Below are positions 41,871 through 44,144 of a DNA stretch of 44,144 bases, one piece after another. Within the stretch, counting starts at the first letter, position 1, and each line of letters begins with the position of its first letter. The notes beneath the pieces are model-generated. The model ran no database searches. It saw nothing but the letters and a program-made list of their open reading frames with translations, and was not told where the DNA came from. This DNA is from Pseudomonas sp. BN417 (GTDB lineage Bacteria > Pseudomonadota > Gammaproteobacteria > Pseudomonadales > Pseudomonadaceae), in the NCBI RefSeq assembly GCF_029871205.1, contig NZ_SSOJ01000139.1:177138-221281 (forward strand), given 5' to 3'. Position numbers and translations under genes: made by a program.

Positions 41871-41933
41871 GTTGGGTCACTCGTCGTGAAATGACGCTCG
41901 CCACTGCTGGCGAGCGTTACAGGTACTCGGGCA

Positions 41934-42983
41934 TCAGTCCTTGAACTCATGCCAGCGGGCCTGCAGGACGCCGTCGTACAGGCCTTCGGCCTTGCAGCGG
42001 TCGACCATTTCGCCGTAGCTGAAAATCTGGTGCCATTGGCCGTTTTCCAGATACGCGGCGCCATAGAAGCCGGCCAGCAGCAGGACGCCATCGCGAGTGG
42101 AGAGATGGCCCGCGCTGATTTGGGAAAAGGCAGGGATGTTGGCCTTCACCAACTGGTCGCCGACAATCCACCATACGCCGTAGTCGTTGGTGCACCAGAC
42201 GCGATCCTCGTACCAGACCATATCTTTAAACGCGAGACTGATGAGTTCCTTGCTCTTTACCTTTTTCCAGGTGTCGCCTCGGCCCACAAAGGTATGGCCT
42301 TCATAGCCGCTGATATAAACACGGCCATCAGCACCACAGCAGACTGTCTCTAAGAAGAGATTGCTTGGAAAGTCGACTCGGCGCCACGCGTTTCCATTAA
42401 AGCTCCATACATCACCGTACCCACCAACGGCATATATGTCATCTTTAGAAAATCCATCCAGATCCCTGAAACCCGGCCTCCCGGATTTATCCACCTCGGT
42501 CAATGGAATATTTTTGTTATGCCAATGCCATCTATTTTTCTGTTCGCGGAAGCCAAAAGTTCGCATTCCTCCTGCTGCGTATAATGTGTCTGATATGGTT
42601 TTTAGCCGAAAAACACCGCCTCGGGTCTGACTCAGGATATTATCTTCCATACCTGCTTCACCGCTTCCAACGGCATAAACCTGACCACTGATTGAGCTCA
42701 CAACTAGTTGCTCTTTTTGATTTAATGACACCGCGGCATCTGAAATATCAAATCCAGTCAGAGTTGCATGCCCCCACTGGGAGTCTTTTGGTTTGAAGCT
42801 GAAGTCCGATATGACTCGAAGTATTAAGGCAGTATCATCTGGATAACGCCCGACATCCTCCCAGTCCGTCCACTGCGTATAGTCTTCGCGGGCAAGAAAG
42901 TAGAATTTATCCCTGCTCCTGACTACGCAATCAACGATGTTGTACCCCAAGAGTTCTTTGCTGAAATCTTCCGGTGCCATCAT
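41934..42983 (-). CDS. beta-propeller-like repeat protein, array copy 1
   Basis: A 349-residue protein with about six or seven short blades of the form (D)xIYAVGGxGDVWxxxGxxWRRVDxP, for example DDIYAVGGYGDVWSFNG, GRVYISGYEGHTFVG and DRVWCTNDYGVWWIVG. The conserved N-terminus is ELLGYNIVDCVVRSRDKFYF and AREDYTQWTDWEDVG; the C-terminus is LAGFYGAAYLENGQWHQIF to the end HEFKD. No signal peptide. It has a close paralogue immediately upstream (same length) and a third one after that. Its 5' half is clearly AT-richer than its 3' half. Kelch, YCF48-like or WD40-like folds are all possible. Function unknown. Confidence 0.7.
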   Translation of the reverse strand: MMAPEDFSKELLGYNIVDCVVRSRDKFYFLAREDYTQWTDWEDVGRYPDDTALILRVISDFSFKPKDSQWGHATLTGFDISDAAVSLNQKEQLVVSSISGQVYAVGSGEAGMEDNILSQTRGGVFRLKTISDTLYAAGGMRTFGFREQKNRWHWHNKNIPLTEVDKSGRPGFRDLDGFSKDDIYAVGGYGDVWSFNGNAWRRVDFPSNLFLETVCCGADGRVYISGYEGHTFVGRGDTWKKVKSKELISLAFKDMVWYEDRVWCTNDYGVWWIVGDQLVKANIPAFSQISAGHLSTRDGVLLLAGFYGAAYLENGQWHQIFSYGEMVDRCKAEGLYDGVLQARWHEFKD

Positions 42984-43024
42984 GATTTATTCCATCCCTG
43001 TGCTGCCATTTGGATATTCCGGTG

Positions 43025-44074
43025 TCAGTCCTTGAACTCATGCCAGCGGGCTTGTAGCACGCCGTCGTACAGGCCTTCGGCCTTGCAGCGGTCGACCATC
43101 TCGCTGTAGCTGAAAATCTGGTTCCATTGCCCATTTTCCAGATACGCGGCGCCATAGAAGCCGGCCAGCAGCAGGACGCCGTCGCGGGCTGACAGGTTTC
43201 CGGAACTAACTTTGGCAAGCGCGGGAAGATCGGCGGGGACTATCTCATCATTGATAATCCACCACACGCCGTTGTCGTTGGTGCACCAGACGCGGTCTTC
43301 GTACCAGACCATGTCCTTGAAGCCCAATGGAATGACTTCCCTTTTCTTTATCGGCTTCCAGGTGTCCCCGCGGCCCACGAAGGTCAGGCCTTCGTATCCG
43401 CTGATGTAGACCCGGCCGTCCGCACCGCAGCACATGGCTTCACTGGTGACGTTGCTGGGAAAATCCACGCGCCTACATGATTTCCCATCGTAATGCCAAA
43501 CATCCCCATCGCCACCAGCGGAATAGATATCATCGTGAAAAAATCCATCAATGGCGCCAAATCCTGCTGAATATAGTTCGCTCTCTTTATCATAAGGCGT
43601 ATCGCGACTAAGCCATTGCCAGTCGTTCTTTCCTCTTCGAACTCCGACTATTCTCCCGCTGCCAGCGAGATAGACACTGCCATCAATTGTTCTGAGACAT
43701 CTTAGCGAGCCTCGCAGATCCGGCTTGACTTCATCTTGGATTTCGTTATCTCCCGCGCCGAGGACGAATATCTGTCCGCTCAGAGAACCGACAATAAGCT
43801 GCTCTTTCGGCAAGAACGCCACGCTTGAGTTCAGTCTCGAGAATCCTTTCAGGACACAATGCCCCCACTGTTGGGTGGGTTCTTTTGAGCGTACGAAAGA
43901 CATTACTCTTTTGTGTAGGGAACGCTCGCTTGGATGGTCCCCTTTGTCCTTCCAGTCGGTCCATTGCGTGTAGTCTTCACGCGCAACAAAGTAGAAGAAG
44001 TCTCTTCTTCTCACTTCGCAATCCACGATGTTGTAACCGAGCAGTCGTTTGGAGAAATCTGCGGTTGAAATCAT
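43025..44074 (-). CDS. beta-propeller-like repeat protein, array copy 2
   Basis: A 349-residue paralogue of the neighbouring gene (41934-42983), the same length to the residue. The start (LLGYNIVDCEVRRRD, AREDYTQWTDW) and the last 60 residues or so (LAGFYGAAYLENGQWNQIF to HEFKD) are almost identical, while residues about 45-190 differ strongly. Blades include DDIYSAGGDGDVWHYDG and GRVYISGYEGLTFVG. The ATG lies 9 bases after the stop of copy 3, suggesting coupling. The 5' half is AT-rich and the 3' half GC-rich, as in copy 1. The gap to copy 1 is 41 bases. Confidence 0.7.
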   Translation of the reverse strand: MISTADFSKRLLGYNIVDCEVRRRDFFYFVAREDYTQWTDWKDKGDHPSERSLHKRVMSFVRSKEPTQQWGHCVLKGFSRLNSSVAFLPKEQLIVGSLSGQIFVLGAGDNEIQDEVKPDLRGSLRCLRTIDGSVYLAGSGRIVGVRRGKNDWQWLSRDTPYDKESELYSAGFGAIDGFFHDDIYSAGGDGDVWHYDGKSCRRVDFPSNVTSEAMCCGADGRVYISGYEGLTFVGRGDTWKPIKKREVIPLGFKDMVWYEDRVWCTNDNGVWWIINDEIVPADLPALAKVSSGNLSARDGVLLLAGFYGAAYLENGQWNQIFSYSEMVDRCKAEGLYDGVLQARWHEFKD

Positions 44075-44083
44075 GTCGGCAGC

Positions 44084-44144
44084 CTAGTCCTTGAACTCAT
44101 GCCAGCGGGCCTGCAGGACGCCGTCGTACAGGCCTTCGGCCTTG
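44084..44144 (-). CDS. beta-propeller-like repeat protein, array copy 3 (3' end only)
   Basis: The window ends inside a third copy. Only the last 19-20 codons are visible, encoding KAEGLYDGVLQARWHEFKD and a TAG stop at 44084-44086. The DNA is identical to the same part of copy 1 over the visible part before the stop (44087-44144). The rest of the gene, and the start of the operon, lies beyond the window. Confidence 0.75.
   Translation of the reverse strand, partial: KAEGLYDGVLQARWHEFKD

Noticed and set aside
1-44144. CRISPR array, tRNA or rRNA genes, insertion sequence
   Set aside because: Read for these on both strands; no regular spaced repeats, cloverleaf-like sequence, rRNA core sequence or transposase frame was recognised.

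Overview
The window looks like the chromosome of a high-GC Pseudomonas (or close relative). The evidence is the gene order purT - CorC-like - CcsA-like - ffh - rpsP-rimM-trmD-rplS - thioesterase - xerD - dsbC - hom - thrC, which matches the Pseudomonas aeruginosa order as I recall it, together with strong GC bias and Pseudomonas-style intergenic repeats. A species cannot be named from the sequence alone.

Layout. 1-320 is a multi-hairpin repeat and a bidirectional terminator. 326-7074 is housekeeping: an L,D-transpeptidase-fold protein, two Nudix hydrolases, a gamma-class carbonic anhydrase, a DUF1289 protein, PurT, an SGNH hydrolase, a decayed MFS tail, a shortened CorC-like protein and a CcsA-like membrane protein. 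7274-11410 carries SRP (ffh) and the ribosomal/tRNA-modification operon. 11501-18156 holds a GST, a stand-alone MshEN (predicted c-di-GMP-binding) membrane protein, XerD, DsbC and the threonine pair hom-thrC. 18361-24514 holds a CoA-transferase, a diguanylate cyclase, YaeQ, RecJ and a DGPF/VOC pair. 24598-27829 is a possible SulP - cytosine deaminase - cysteine synthase operon. 27987-36959 is a minus-strand polyamine/putrescine-type uptake and oxidation cluster (LysR, two gamma-aminobutyraldehyde-type dehydrogenases, ydcSTUV-like ABC transporter) with a SnoaL-like protein downstream. Imported substrate would be oxidised as the aldehyde by the two dehydrogenases.

From 37070 to the right edge the character changes. 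All genes lie on the minus strand, base composition is patchy with clearly AT-richer blocks, and the content is type VI secretion (T6SS) accessory or polymorphic: a frameshifted DUF2169 remnant, an 869-residue protein with a beta-solenoid-like core and TPR-like tail, a TIGR02270-type HEAT protein, a small acidic TPR-like protein, and a tandem array of at least three beta-propeller-like paralogues with nearly identical C-termini, the last cut by the window edge. The operon must start beyond 44144, where a VgrG or effector gene would be expected. This island is the best candidate for an undescribed system.

Repeats are prominent: three copies of a ~100-bp element made of long inverted arms enclosing two hairpins, two CCCTCTCCC-type composite elements inside the ydc operon, and AGCTTGCAGCTT-type repeats after ffh and hom. 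No rRNA, tRNA, CRISPR array or insertion sequence was recognised.
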